A DNA stretch of 64,000 nt, from positions 5,146,001-5,210,000 of the forward strand of contig OY820914.1 of the NCBI GenBank assembly GCA_963682005.1, given 5' to 3'. The stretch is from CAIYUC01 sp963682005. GTDB lineage: Bacteria > Bacteroidota > Bacteroidia > Bacteroidales > FEN-979. The notes beneath the pieces are model-generated. The model was given only the letters and a program-made list of their open reading frames with translations, was not told the DNA's origin and searched no databases. Numbering within the stretch: the first letter of the stretch is position 1; the number at the start of each line of letters is the position of its first letter. Shown piece after piece: positions 17,530 to 27,175 of this stretch. The translations under genes and the position numbers were made by a program.

Positions 17530-18297
17530 ATGCCAATCTACCTCGCTTCGCTAAATTCCGGAAGTAACGGAAACTGTTATTATATCGGGAACGGCAAAGA
17601 CAATGTATTGATTGATGCCGGCATTTCCTGCCGCAATACTGAACGAAGGCTGGCCCGGCTTGAATTATCGGTTCGGGATGTCAATGCAATTTTCATCACC
17701 CATGAACACATTGATCACATCCGCGGCGCCGATGTACTATCCAGGAAATTTGGAATTCCCGTCTATATTACAGAAAAAACCGCCCACAGAAGCCCGGTAA
17801 AACTGGACCCGAGGTTCACCAGGTCTTTTCTGGCTGGCAGCACCGTGAATGTTGGTTCCATGACCATCAACCCGTTTCCGAAAAGCCACGATGCATCAGA
17901 ACCGCATAGTTTTACAGTCACATCAAACGGAATTACAGCAGGCGTATTCACCGATATCGGGATACCTTGCCAGCATGTGATAAACCACTTCAGCTCATGT
18001 CATGCCGCCTTCCTGGAGTCGAACTACGATGACGAGATGCTTACAAACGGGCGCTATCCCCGTCACCTGAAACAACGGATCCGGGGAATGGAGGGACACC
18101 TCTCAAATGACCAGGCACTGGATCTTTTCTTAACGCACCGGCCGCCCTGGATGAAACTACTGATCCTGTCCCATCTTTCGGCTGAAAATAACCGCCCTGA
18201 ATTGGTTCAAGAATTGTTCAGCAGGAATTCCAATGGTACAAAAATCTTTGTAGCCTCAAGACATAAAGAAACAGAGCTGTTCTGTGTTGATATATAA
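17530..18297 (+). CDS. MBL-fold metallohydrolase (YycJ/WalJ-like)
   Basis: This 255-residue cytoplasmic metallo-beta-lactamase-fold enzyme begins with the family-typical SLNSGSNGNCYYIGNGKDNV and LIDAGIS, then has the metal motif THEHIDHIRGA (HxHxDH) near residues 56-66 and a later metal residue in FTDIGIP and LSHLSAENN. YycJ/WalJ proteins have been linked to cell division and DNA repair control in Firmicutes; the Bacteroidota members are poorly characterised. The start ATG at 17530 lies 3 nt after TTTGCAAT. A secreted-protein gene follows, starting 10 nt after the stop. Confidence 0.88.
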   Translation: MPIYLASLNSGSNGNCYYIGNGKDNVLIDAGISCRNTERRLARLELSVRDVNAIFITHEHIDHIRGADVLSRKFGIPVYITEKTAHRSPVKLDPRFTRSFLAGSTVNVGSMTINPFPKSHDASEPHSFTVTSNGITAGVFTDIGIPCQHVINHFSSCHAAFLESNYDDEMLTNGRYPRHLKQRIRGMEGHLSNDQALDLFLTHRPPWMKLLILSHLSAENNRPELVQELFSRNSNGTKIFVASRHKETELFCVDI

Positions 18298-18307
18298 GCA
18301 AAAGGTC

Positions 18308-20923
18308 ATGACACTGATAAAAATTACCCTTGCACAATTATTGCTGGTTGTCCTCCTTATTCCACTCCCAGTTCTCGCGCAACTGAACCCCTTTTTCAAG
18401 ATTACCGGGAACACCCTTGGAATTCCCGGGCTGACAAGCACAAATGTGCTTGCCATCAGCCCGGATCATACAAAATTAATGGTCAGTTCAAGTGAGAAAC
18501 ATTGTATTTCTTATCTGAAACAAAATACATCGACCAAAGACTGGTATCTTTTTCAGAATGTGTTCCTCGATTCCCTGAATGCCACAAATTCCCCCGATAA
18601 CCAGGTTGCATTTTCTAATGACGGGAAGAATCTCTATGTTTCATTTTACAGCTACGGCAATAGAATATGCAATTTTTCCTTTGATCCGGATGCTGACACT
18701 CTTCGACTTGTGTCGGTAAGCCCGGAAACTGATACGATTTACTACGGCTCGCCGAATACCCTGATCGTTGCGCCCGGCGGCCGCTATGTTTACGGGATTT
18801 CATACCTGTCGCTTATGAGGTATGAAAGGAATCTCCTGACAGGTGATTTGACTTTCAAAGATACACTCGGTCTTCCCAGTATGGCCGATTACGATATGAG
18901 GATAAGCCCTGACGGCAAGAACCTTTACCTGATATCAACTGCCCGCTATTTAAGGAATTACAGGATCAACCAGTCCGACGGTAGCCTCAACCTGGTTGAA
19001 ACCATCAGTTATACCTCTCAGAATAACATTCTTGGCCTTACCTATCCGAACTGTCTGGACCTTGATAAAGAAGGGAAATACCTCTATGTCGCATCAAACG
19101 AACTGTCGATATTCTCAAGGAACACGACAGACGGAACCCTCACCTTTATCGCAAACCAGGGAAACCTGGGAAAGGAAGACATTGTCAATGGTTACGTCAG
19201 GCGGATCGAAACGATGTATGCAGATAAAATAAGCAATAACAGAGTCCACCTGCTGTCATACCGGGATGGCTGGATCCTGATGGATAAAGTCCCGGGGATT
19301 GACACGCTGGTGTTTGACAGGATTGTCGGCGGGGAAAGTTATAATTACACCTTCGATAAAACAATCCTCTCCGAAGACACCAATGTATTCATAATCAATC
19401 GTGGCACAAGTTCACTCACCCGGTATGAGATCGGATCAGACACCGTAAAGAAAGCCCAGGTTATCCATGCTTACCAGGATGCCCTCAGCTACCTGACAAA
19501 TCTGATCCTATCGGTGGATGAAAAGAAATTCTATGCAAGCAATATGGGACATGTATCTGTATTCGGTCGGAATGATACGACAGGATTATTGTCATTTAAA
19601 GGATATGTTGATTGTCCCGGATGCTCTGATTACGGATCCTTCTGCATCAACTCCACGGGAAGAAATCTTTATGCAAGCTCAACCTCGGTTTGCGTTTTCC
19701 GGTTGAAGGAAGGAGCCGATCTGCCTGAACTAATCCAGAACTACCAGGTCAAATATGCAGGCCAGGTCATTCTACTTTCAGCTGATGACAAATTCCTGTA
19801 TGCCATCTCTGAGTATGGCGGATCCATAAAGATATTCAGTGTTGATACGGCAGGGATGATCACCTATCTTGCAGATTTCCAGCCCGGCTTCAGCTTATCT
19901 GCGCTTTGCATGAGTGATGACAACAGGTTCATGTATGCTGTATCCCAGAGCGATCATATTTTTGCGGTATTTTCGAGGGATTCTTCCAATGGCAACCTGA
20001 CCGAGATCCAGCGACTCAATGCCTCAAATTATAACAATTACAACCTGGACTATACCTATCTTATCAAATTAAGCAAGGATGGCAAATTTATCTACACCGG
20101 CTCCATCGAACGGCCGATCTGTATCCTTTCAAGGGATTCTGTTTCCGGACAGGTCACTGTTGTGGGATCAACCGGTTATGACACATATTCCGACATCTAC
20201 CGTCCAAGAACACTCACATTCTCGAATGACAGCCGGTACCTTTATGTCACAACGGAGTGGTGGAAGAATGCACTGACCATATTTACCCGGGATACGGTCA
20301 CCGGTCTGCTATCAAAGTTTAAGACCTTCCGCGAAGATGACCCGCAGATCCAGATCGGAGGCCCGTTAAAGCTTCTCAATGACAGCAGGGATCGCTTTCT
20401 TTACGCCCTGGGTTGGGATTTTATCTCCGGTTACCGCATTGACCCGGTCATGGAAGACACCCTTCACCGGTTGGGCCTGAATACTGTTGACATTTACTCA
20501 AATCCTTTTTATCAGGATTATATCTGGTCGGTCTCATCTTTGAATCAGAATGAAATCCATACTGCTGATACAGGATGGATATACCTTCATGTTACTGACG
20601 AGTTCAATCAGATCAGGATTGATTCTGTCTATATCGATACCATTTCGGGTTCCTGGATCGGTGAAAGAACAGGGATTTCGGTTGTTTCAGTCTCGCCAAA
20701 TCCATCAGACGGTCATGTTATTCTTCATTCCTCCGGGCAGGCCAAAGGAGAACTGACATTCGTCTTGTATAATATACTGGGAAACCAGGTATGGAACGGA
20801 TCAACCACAGCTTCGGGTGATTTCACAAGAAAGATCGATTTCTCAAATAACCCCCGCGGAATGTATTTCCTGAAGGTGGTATCCGAAAACAAAACTGGAA
20901 TATTGAAATTGATTTTCAGATAA
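18308..20923 (+). CDS. Secreted lactonase-type beta-propeller protein with T9SS sorting domain
   Basis: I start at the ATG at 18308, giving MTLIKITLAQLLLVVLLIPL as a clean signal peptide (871 residues); the ATG at 18284 would overlap the previous gene and put a charged leader in front. The body is built of about 14 to 16 beta-propeller units with motifs such as SPDGKNLYLIS, LDKEGKYLYVAS, STGRNLYASS and SKDGKFIYTGS, as in 6-phosphogluconolactonase and YVTN propellers. The end (VSVSPNPSDGHVILHSS to KTGILKLIFR) is a T9SS type A domain. No catalytic site could be named, so binding or structural roles are equally possible. Confidence 0.83.
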   Translation: MTLIKITLAQLLLVVLLIPLPVLAQLNPFFKITGNTLGIPGLTSTNVLAISPDHTKLMVSSSEKHCISYLKQNTSTKDWYLFQNVFLDSLNATNSPDNQVAFSNDGKNLYVSFYSYGNRICNFSFDPDADTLRLVSVSPETDTIYYGSPNTLIVAPGGRYVYGISYLSLMRYERNLLTGDLTFKDTLGLPSMADYDMRISPDGKNLYLISTARYLRNYRINQSDGSLNLVETISYTSQNNILGLTYPNCLDLDKEGKYLYVASNELSIFSRNTTDGTLTFIANQGNLGKEDIVNGYVRRIETMYADKISNNRVHLLSYRDGWILMDKVPGIDTLVFDRIVGGESYNYTFDKTILSEDTNVFIINRGTSSLTRYEIGSDTVKKAQVIHAYQDALSYLTNLILSVDEKKFYASNMGHVSVFGRNDTTGLLSFKGYVDCPGCSDYGSFCINSTGRNLYASSTSVCVFRLKEGADLPELIQNYQVKYAGQVILLSADDKFLYAISEYGGSIKIFSVDTAGMITYLADFQPGFSLSALCMSDDNRFMYAVSQSDHIFAVFSRDSSNGNLTEIQRLNASNYNNYNLDYTYLIKLSKDGKFIYTGSIERPICILSRDSVSGQVTVVGSTGYDTYSDIYRPRTLTFSNDSRYLYVTTEWWKNALTIFTRDTVTGLLSKFKTFREDDPQIQIGGPLKLLNDSRDRFLYALGWDFISGYRIDPVMEDTLHRLGLNTVDIYSNPFYQDYIWSVSSLNQNEIHTADTGWIYLHVTDEFNQIRIDSVYIDTISGSWIGERTGISVVSVSPNPSDGHVILHSSGQAKGELTFVLYNILGNQVWNGSTTASGDFTRKIDFSNNPRGMYFLKVVSENKTGILKLIFR

Positions 20924-20926
20924 AGA

Positions 20927-21181
20927 TCAGTTTGTTTTCCTGCCCAAAATTACGACACCTTCAGTATAGCTCGAACCGTTGCCCCATTTGTCGGAATAGT
21001 CGCAGGAATCATTGGTTTCTTCCGGGTAATATGCTGATGTTACCGGCATCAGTGAAATTACCTCGTATCCATATGCGTTCAACCTGCTGATGGCAGTTTG
21101 TACATCTTTTGTCAGTCGTTCACCGTCAACGATAGCACGGGAAGAAAGAAAATAGGCCTTCACAAAAACAGTTGTATTCAT
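20927..21181 (-). CDS. Small hypothetical protein (DUF4177-like)
   Basis: This 84-residue protein has an AGGA ribosome site (GGCAGGAAAA) just before its ATG, which supports it as a real gene. The pattern LNAYGYEVISLMPVTSAYY and a final TEGVVILGRK recall the short DUF4177 fold, a single alpha/beta unit of unknown function. It ends 3 nt from the stop of the convergent propeller gene. No function is offered. Confidence 0.55.
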   Translation of the reverse strand: MNTTVFVKAYFLSSRAIVDGERLTKDVQTAISRLNAYGYEVISLMPVTSAYYPEETNDSCDYSDKWGNGSSYTEGVVILGRKTN

Positions 21182-21273
21182 TTTTCCTGCCAGTTTATTG
21201 TTTAAGATATTCCGGATTTTTTGATAAAGATATTAAAATTATTACAACATAAATATAACGGGAAAATGGTAAG

Positions 21274-21549
21274 TTATATTCTGTCTTTCCAATTCCACCA
21301 TTTAAGTTTTTCCGGATCCCTCCGGTTATCTTCAGTTTCTGCAAAATAAACGGCACAACGGAAAACATATAAAAGACACCTGTCCTGGACCATTCCGGCA
21401 ATCCGGTTTGATTGTTCAAACATAAAACCGGGATCCTTCCCTTTCAGGTCATCAACCCTTCTGATACCTATATTCCAGAGATCCACAGCTATTGACTTAC
21501 CAACCCCGGGGATGACCTGCAATTGCTTCAATGACTCTTCCCTGGTCAT
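21274..21549 (-). CDS. Cdd1-like helix-hairpin-helix protein
   Basis: This protein is about 91 residues from the ATG at 21549; an ATG at 21603 would add 18 less typical residues. It contains the helix-hairpin-helix run LQVIPGVGKSIAVDLWNIGI and the family-typical DRCLLYVFRCAVYFAE near the C-terminus, as in 'pathogenicity locus Cdd1' proteins. HhH motifs bind DNA without sequence preference; the role of this family is not known. It is followed 92 nt later by the small DUF4177-like gene on the same strand. Confidence 0.75.
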   Translation of the reverse strand: MTREESLKQLQVIPGVGKSIAVDLWNIGIRRVDDLKGKDPGFMFEQSNRIAGMVQDRCLLYVFRCAVYFAETEDNRRDPEKLKWWNWKDRI

Positions 21550-21603
21550 GCTTTTTTTTTGTAATAAGGATGATCTGGTAAAATTAGTGAACATTCCGTC
21601 CAT

Positions 21604-21940
21604 TTAACAGCGGAACCTTACAGAAATTATCGACATCCCGGTTACGCATACAAGCACCTCAAGAACAGCAGCAGCCTGTATACCATGAATGACCTTCCTT
21701 ATTTTCTTGTGTCGTATTCTGGCCGGGTCTTGAAAAAAGTCAGCGGAAAAAAAATACATAAGGAATCACGAATTCTAACAGGGTATACAGTCTTCATTGG
21801 AACAAGGAAAATAATCTGCCATTAATTTATCATATCCAACAAAAATTTACCCTGCTTTCAGTTCTGATCATTTTTGTTTTATATTTGTTTGGTATGACAA
21901 CTGAGCGCAAATGAACTCTTATTCACAAATCTTCTGAATT
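21604..21940. other. Intergenic stretch without a gene
   Basis: These 337 bases are AT-rich, with no conserved frame on either strand. Near the right end TATATTTG lies shortly before the BMP lipoprotein gene and may be its -7 box (no TTTG -33 at 19 bp). Confidence 0.4.
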
Positions 21941-22984
21941 ATGAAACATCCATTCTTTTTTCTTCTTGCAATTTCCCTTTTTCTGATTGCTGTTCTGATC
22001 TCCTGCAAGAAAAATAATGATGACACGCCACCTCCCCCACCTGCTTCTAAGGTAGGGCTGGTCAGTGGTGTGGGAGGATTCGACGATCGCGGGTTCAATC
22101 ACCTGGCCCTGCTTGGTCTTCAGCGTGCAGATAACGATTTGAATGTTGACGTTAAGAGTCTCGAGAGTTTTGACACCGCTCAAATCAGGCAGAACATCAA
22201 CTATTTTGTACTGAATGGATATAACCTCATTATTACGCTTGGATATGATGCAGCAGCACCAACTCTCCAGGCTGCAACCAGCAATCCAAATATAAAGTTC
22301 GCATTGCTGGATTATTCTTCCCCAAGCACCCCGTCAAACATGATCTGCTTCGTATTCAAGGTCGATCAGTCGGCCTTTATTTGCGGATTCTTAGCTGCAT
22401 ATTGGGCCATGGTGAAGGATCCAGGCAACCCGGTTGCCGGATGGATCGGGGGTCCTGATATCCCCGAAATTGAAAATTTTAAAACCGGATACACAGGCGG
22501 GATTCAGTATTTCAACAATTTTTACCATAAATCAGTCGGGGTGAATGGTTTTTTTGCAACCAGTTTCAGTGATACTTTGCAAGGGGCTATACTTGCCGAC
22601 AGCCTGATCAATACAGGTGTAAAGGTGATCTTCCCGTTTGCAGGAAAGACAGGGAACGGGGCGCTGTATAAGTTACAAGACCATGGATTTTGGGGAATCG
22701 GGGTCGACATTGATCAGTATGTCTCAATCCCTCAGGTTTCATCAGTTCTTCTGACATCCTGCCTCAAAAAGCTTGATAATACTGTCTACAATGTGATCTA
22801 TTATCATACTTCAAGCGGCTTCGGAAGCCAGAAGGTCTATTACGGGAACCTTGCGACATTTGATGTGGATATTGCTGCATACCATGATTACGAGGCTTCT
22901 ATTCCCGACAGTATCAAAAATAATATCACCTCAATACGGGCAGGAATAATTGACGGAACAATCCATACGGGTGTTACTAAATGA
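21941..22984 (+). CDS. BMP/Med-family substrate-binding lipoprotein
   Basis: This 347-residue protein has an SPII lipoprotein signal (MKHPFFFLLAISLFLIAVLI then SCKK, lipobox LISC) and a proline-rich linker. The mature part matches the basic membrane protein/PnrA fold: KVGLVSGVGGFDDRGFNHLA, LGYDAAAPTLQAATSNPNIK, FALLDYS, AGWIGGPDIPEIENFKTGYTGG and FGIGVDIDQ-like WGIGVDIDQYV. Such proteins usually bind nucleosides for an ABC importer. No permease or ATPase gene is near, so this one may act alone as a binding or signalling lipoprotein or use components encoded elsewhere. Confidence 0.82.
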   Translation: MKHPFFFLLAISLFLIAVLISCKKNNDDTPPPPPASKVGLVSGVGGFDDRGFNHLALLGLQRADNDLNVDVKSLESFDTAQIRQNINYFVLNGYNLIITLGYDAAAPTLQAATSNPNIKFALLDYSSPSTPSNMICFVFKVDQSAFICGFLAAYWAMVKDPGNPVAGWIGGPDIPEIENFKTGYTGGIQYFNNFYHKSVGVNGFFATSFSDTLQGAILADSLINTGVKVIFPFAGKTGNGALYKLQDHGFWGIGVDIDQYVSIPQVSSVLLTSCLKKLDNTVYNVIYYHTSSGFGSQKVYYGNLATFDVDIAAYHDYEASIPDSIKNNITSIRAGIIDGTIHTGVTK

Positions 22985-23095
22985 TCGATGAATTGATATA
23001 GGGGACACACCGGTCTCATTCTAAAGCTTTCTTTACATAAAAGGACATGAATGGAGTGGCCGGGGGTGGGGTCGGAAAATCAGAACTGATGGTAT

Positions 23096-24244
23096 ATGAA
23101 TAATATTAATGAAAGCAGGACCAGGCGCCAATTTTCATTCCAGGTCACCACGCTGGTCGGGAGCTCTGTCTGTAACTTCATCAGGATCTGCAAAGGGATG
23201 AGATTTCAATCCCGTTACACTCTCCGGCTGGTCCTTTCGTTCATCGTCGCTCTTATTTTTGAATTACCGTCTCTATTCGAAAAAGCTATATGGACCGGCA
23301 GGTTAAAAAAAATTAAGATCAATGAACCCCCGGTATTCATTATCGGATTCTGGCGCAGTGGCACTACAATGCTTCATAACGTGCTTTGTCTTGACCCGAA
23401 AGCCGCATATGTGACCACTTTTCATGCTGTTTTCCCTAACCTTGTCCTGAGCCAGACATGGCTGAAAAAATTGACCAACCTGATCCTTCCGGCGAACAGG
23501 CCTTTTGACAATGTTCCCTGGGATATGGATTCACCGCAGGAAGAGGAATTTGCTCTATTCAATATGCAACCGGTCAGCTTTTACAAATTTTTCCTGTTCC
23601 CGGAACAGTATGATGAAATTTACGAGCATCATTTTTCCTTTAAGAATTATCCTGAAAATGTGATCTCCAACTGGAAAAAACAATACCAGATGCTGATGCG
23701 CAAAGCGATGATCAATACCCATGGAGTACGTTACATAGGAAAGAATCCGTGCAACCTTCCGAAGGTCAGGTTGCTGAAAGAAATGTTTCCCGACGCAAAG
23801 TTCATTTATATTTCAAGAAACCCTTACAAGGTCGTTGAATCCCTTTACCAGTTCTTTCACTCAATCATCCCTGGTATCCAGCTCCAGGAATCCAGCGGAC
23901 TTCCGGACAGGCAAAGGATTGCAAAGCTATATGCTGATGCAGCCGATGAATATCTTCTGATAAAATCAATAATTCCGCCGGCAAATCTTGCAGAGATTCG
24001 GTATGAGGATCTGCTGAAGGACCTGCCGGGAACGATTCGCCAGATCTATGCTGACATGGGGTTTGAAGGTTATAACGAGGTCCTGCCGCATCTCCGGTCA
24101 TACCTGGATACAATCGACAAATGCAACCTGAAAATAGTGGAAGTTCCTGATGAGACAAAGGCCATTGTCAATCAGGTTGCCAGGAGTTCCATAGAGAAAC
24201 TTGGGTATCCTGTAGAAAGCCCGCATTCGTTCTCTGTAGCATAA
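23096..24244 (+). CDS. Sulfotransferase-family protein
   Basis: This 382-residue protein is a probable PAPS-dependent sulfotransferase. The 5'-phosphosulfate loop is seen as FIIGFWRSGTTMLHNVL (about residues 81-97), and the 3'-phosphate region as KFIYISRNPYKVVESLYQFF (about residues 238-257), with a further IRYEDLLKDLPG motif. An N-terminal region of two weak hydrophobic segments may anchor it to the membrane. The acceptor is unknown. Homology is by motif only; a second, distinct sulfotransferase lies at 31557-32825. Confidence 0.82.
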   Translation: MNNINESRTRRQFSFQVTTLVGSSVCNFIRICKGMRFQSRYTLRLVLSFIVALIFELPSLFEKAIWTGRLKKIKINEPPVFIIGFWRSGTTMLHNVLCLDPKAAYVTTFHAVFPNLVLSQTWLKKLTNLILPANRPFDNVPWDMDSPQEEEFALFNMQPVSFYKFFLFPEQYDEIYEHHFSFKNYPENVISNWKKQYQMLMRKAMINTHGVRYIGKNPCNLPKVRLLKEMFPDAKFIYISRNPYKVVESLYQFFHSIIPGIQLQESSGLPDRQRIAKLYADAADEYLLIKSIIPPANLAEIRYEDLLKDLPGTIRQIYADMGFEGYNEVLPHLRSYLDTIDKCNLKIVEVPDETKAIVNQVARSSIEKLGYPVESPHSFSVA

Positions 24245-24287
24245 TTTTCGTCCCACTCCACCCCCTCTTAAAGGAAAAATTCTATCT

Positions 24288-26723
24288 TTGCATAGAATTA
24301 ATCTAAATAAATTGCCAACACTTTTTGATCTGCATGAGGGAGAGAGCGGAATAATAGCCAAAGTCAAGGGGCGCGGAGCATTCCGGAAAAGGATCACCGA
24401 GATGGGATTCATCAAAGGGAAAGAGGTTTTTGTTGTTAAATCGGCCCCATTGATGGATCCGGTCGAATATAAGATCATGGGATACAATGTGTCGCTGAGG
24501 CATAGCGAGAGCCGTCTCATCGAAGTGATCTCACCGATTGGCAATGACCTGGACCAACACCAGGATGACGGGGAATTAATCAAGACGATTCATGGAGAAG
24601 AAAAATCAATTGATCCTGCGTTCAGAGATAAAGGGAAGATTATCGAAGTTGCGCTGGTTGGGAATCCGAATTGCGGGAAGACAACACTTTTCAATTTTGC
24701 ATCAGGCTCACGGGAACATGTGGGGAATTTCAGTGGTGTAACTGTAGATTCCAAAACAGCAAGTTTCCGCCAGGATGGATATACATTCAGGATCACCGAT
24801 CTTCCGGGAACCTATTCGTTGACTGCCTATTCGCCTGAAGAGCTTTACGTAAGAGACCATGTTCTTACCAGGCTCCCTGATGTTGTCGTTAATGTTGCAG
24901 ACGGTTCAAACCTGGAGCGGAACCTTTTCCTGACCACACAGCTCATCGACATGGACATCCGCGTCGTTATTGCGCTGAACATGTATGATGAACTGGTGAA
25001 ACGTGGCGATCAACTCGACTTTGACCGGTTGGGAAAACTGCTTGGTATACCCGTCATTCCTACAATAAGCTCAACAGGAGAAGGAATCCGTGAACTCTTC
25101 TCCCGCGTCATTGATGTATTCGAAGACCGTGACCCGGTAATCCGGCATGTCCATGTGAATTATGGCCAGGACATTGAACGATCGTTGAAAAATATCCAGG
25201 ATCAGATATGGAAAGATAAAGCACTGACGGATATGTTCTCTTCCAGGTACCTGGCCATAAATCTTCTGGAAAAAGATGCAGAAGTAACCGAAAAGATATC
25301 CGGCTCCCCGCATTTCCCCGAAATCAGGCAGGCTGCAGAAAAGGAGATCAGCCGGCTTGAAACTCAATTCAATGAAGATTCCTCCACTCTGATCACAGAT
25401 GCAAAATATGGATTTATTGCCGGTGCATTAAAAGAGACATACACGGTAAATCCTCCCATCCGGAAGGGAAAAACGAAAAGTGAAAAGATTGATTCGTTCC
25501 TCACCCACAGGCTGCTTGGATTTCCCTTGTTCCTGGTATTCCTCTGGATCATGTTCCAGTCGACTTTCCTGCTTGGTCAGTACCCTAAACAGTGGATAGA
25601 ATCGCTAGTTTCAGATCTTGGTAACTTTCTTACCGGAGTGATCCGGCCGGGACCATTAAAGGACCTTCTCATAGACGGAATTATCAATGGAGTCGGTAGT
25701 GTGATCGTATTCCTGCCCAATATCCTGATCCTTTTCCTCTTCATTTCCCTTATGGAAGATACCGGGTATATGGCCCGGGCAGCATTTATCATGGACAAAC
25801 TGATGCACAAGATGGGACTGCACGGCCAGTCATTCATTCCACTGATCATGGGATTTGGCTGCAATGTTCCGGCCATCATGGTTACACGGACGCTGAAAGA
25901 CAGGAATGACAGGCTTCTGACGATGCTGATCAATCCCTTCATGTCGTGCAGTGCGCGCCTCCCCGTATACATCCTTCTCACAGGGGCAATATTCCCGGAA
26001 CATGCCGGCTCTGTGATCCTCGGACTATACCTGACCGGTGTGATCCTTGCTATTCTAATCTCGATCATCATGAAAAAGACATTGTTCAGGAGCAATGAGG
26101 CGCCGTTTGTGATGGAACTACCTCCCTACCGCATGCCAACAAGCAGGGTTATCCTCCGGCACATGTGGGAAAAGGGTCAGCAATACCTGAAGAAAATGGG
26201 AGGCGTGATCCTTATTGCCGTCATCATCATCTGGGCATTGGAGTATTTCCCTGAAGGGAACAAGGCAGATCCGCAGAACCGACTCGAGAACTCCTATATA
26301 AGCAAGATCGGAAAGACGTTTGAACCACTTATCCGCCCCCTTGGATTTGACTGGAGGATTGGCGTAAGCCTGATGACAGGCGCCGCCGCGAAAGAAGTGG
26401 TCGTGAGCACTATGGGTGTCCTCTATGGAAATACCCATCCGCATTCAGCGACCAAAGTGACTTCTTTAACGGAAACCCTGAAATCAGTACGGTACCAGGA
26501 AGGTCCAAGAAAGGGAGAAAAAATTTTCACCTGGTTATCAGGAATTTCCCTTTTGCTTTTTATCCTGATCTATATGCCCTGCATTGCGGTTATTGCCACC
26601 GTCCGCAAAGAATCAGGTCACTGGAAATGGGCGTTGTTCCTGATGACCTATACGACAGTTCTGGCCTGGCTGTTGTCTTTTTCAGTGTACCAGTTGGGTT
26701 CATTATTTATCACATCCCTCTGA
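24288..26723 (+). CDS. feoB: Ferrous iron transport protein, FeoA-FeoB fusion
   Basis: This is an inner-membrane ferrous iron transporter. Residues 8-80 form a FeoA (SH3-like) domain (GESGIIAKVKGRGAFRKRIT). A GTPase domain follows with G1 GNPNCGKTTLFN, G2 GVTVD, G3 DLPGTYSL and G4 NMYD. The membrane part has the two gates, including GFGCNVPAIM and SCSARLPVYILL, then GAAAKEVVVSTMGVLYG. At 811 residues it fits the fused Bacteroidota form. No ATG precedes the FeoA domain; TTG codons at 24288 and 24312 are the only reasonable starts. TATCTTTG (24283-24290) is a possible -7 box, and because it overlaps the first TTG it would favour 24312 as the start. Confidence 0.94.
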   Translation: MHRINLNKLPTLFDLHEGESGIIAKVKGRGAFRKRITEMGFIKGKEVFVVKSAPLMDPVEYKIMGYNVSLRHSESRLIEVISPIGNDLDQHQDDGELIKTIHGEEKSIDPAFRDKGKIIEVALVGNPNCGKTTLFNFASGSREHVGNFSGVTVDSKTASFRQDGYTFRITDLPGTYSLTAYSPEELYVRDHVLTRLPDVVVNVADGSNLERNLFLTTQLIDMDIRVVIALNMYDELVKRGDQLDFDRLGKLLGIPVIPTISSTGEGIRELFSRVIDVFEDRDPVIRHVHVNYGQDIERSLKNIQDQIWKDKALTDMFSSRYLAINLLEKDAEVTEKISGSPHFPEIRQAAEKEISRLETQFNEDSSTLITDAKYGFIAGALKETYTVNPPIRKGKTKSEKIDSFLTHRLLGFPLFLVFLWIMFQSTFLLGQYPKQWIESLVSDLGNFLTGVIRPGPLKDLLIDGIINGVGSVIVFLPNILILFLFISLMEDTGYMARAAFIMDKLMHKMGLHGQSFIPLIMGFGCNVPAIMVTRTLKDRNDRLLTMLINPFMSCSARLPVYILLTGAIFPEHAGSVILGLYLTGVILAILISIIMKKTLFRSNEAPFVMELPPYRMPTSRVILRHMWEKGQQYLKKMGGVILIAVIIIWALEYFPEGNKADPQNRLENSYISKIGKTFEPLIRPLGFDWRIGVSLMTGAAAKEVVVSTMGVLYGNTHPHSATKVTSLTETLKSVRYQEGPRKGEKIFTWLSGISLLLFILIYMPCIAVIATVRKESGHWKWALFLMTYTTVLAWLLSFSVYQLGSLFITSL

Positions 26724-26725
26724 AT

Positions 26726-26923
26726 ATGATACAATTGATCATCACCATATTGATCGTACTAGCAGCAACTGCCATCGCATGCTACAGGTTTGTCCGGTTC
26801 TTCTATTCACCGCCTCACAAATGCAGCGGCTGCAGCCAGCTTTATCAATGCTGTCCCCTGGATGATCTGAAAATAAATTCTGTCCCTGAAAAACATAATC
26901 AGAAGATTGCAAAAAAGAGATAA
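26726..26923 (+). CDS. FeoB-associated Cys-rich membrane protein
   Basis: This 65-residue protein starts at the ATG two bases after the feoB stop. A single N-terminal membrane helix (MIQLIITILIVLAATAIACY) is followed by CSGCSQLYQCCPLDD and a basic tail, the layout of the short Cys-rich proteins encoded after feoB in several phyla. It probably assists FeoB, perhaps by binding iron at the cytoplasmic face; the exact role is not established. An upstream in-frame ATG inside feoB (26627) would add 33 unrelated residues and was not used. Confidence 0.85.
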   Translation: MIQLIITILIVLAATAIACYRFVRFFYSPPHKCSGCSQLYQCCPLDDLKINSVPEKHNQKIAKKR

Positions 26924-27029
26924 TCAGCATTCTTCCCGTTGTGATTTCCGTTGGGTCCCCAAAGATTGATAAAAGGCTCAGTTTGTCTTATCTGTCAAAA
27001 AGGTATTTCCCTGCAAAACAGGGAAGCTT

Positions 27030-27067
27030 AGCAAGAAAAATGTCCCATTTCTGCTTGCCTTTTTAAT
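27030..27067 (+). terminator. Weak candidate terminator after the feo genes
   Basis: GCAAG...CTTGC arms around a partly paired loop (GCAAGAAAAATG / CATTTCTGCTTGC) are followed by CTTTTTAA. A second, stronger but T-less hairpin, TTCCCTG CAAAA CAGGGAA, lies just before it at about 27006-27024. Confidence 0.35.
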
Positions 27068-27083
27068 CAGCTTTAAAGCAGTT

Positions 27084-27114
27084 TTTGCAGAAAAGAAAGT
27101 TCTTGGTAAATTTG
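27084..27114 (+). promoter_or_regulatory. Canonical Bacteroidota promoter (-33 TTTG, 19 bp, -7 TAAATTTG)
   Basis: TTTG at 27084-27087 and TAAATTTG at 27107-27114 are separated by exactly 19 bp, the Bacteroidota sigma-ABfr spacing. Transcription should begin near 27120, some 55 nt before the cytochrome lipoprotein start. This is the only full match to both boxes that I found in the window. Confidence 0.75.
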
Positions 27115-27175
27115 TATCACATTCGGTTGAAAACCCCGCTTCTGTCCCTCCGGGTTTCCTATAAAATAATTTCTC

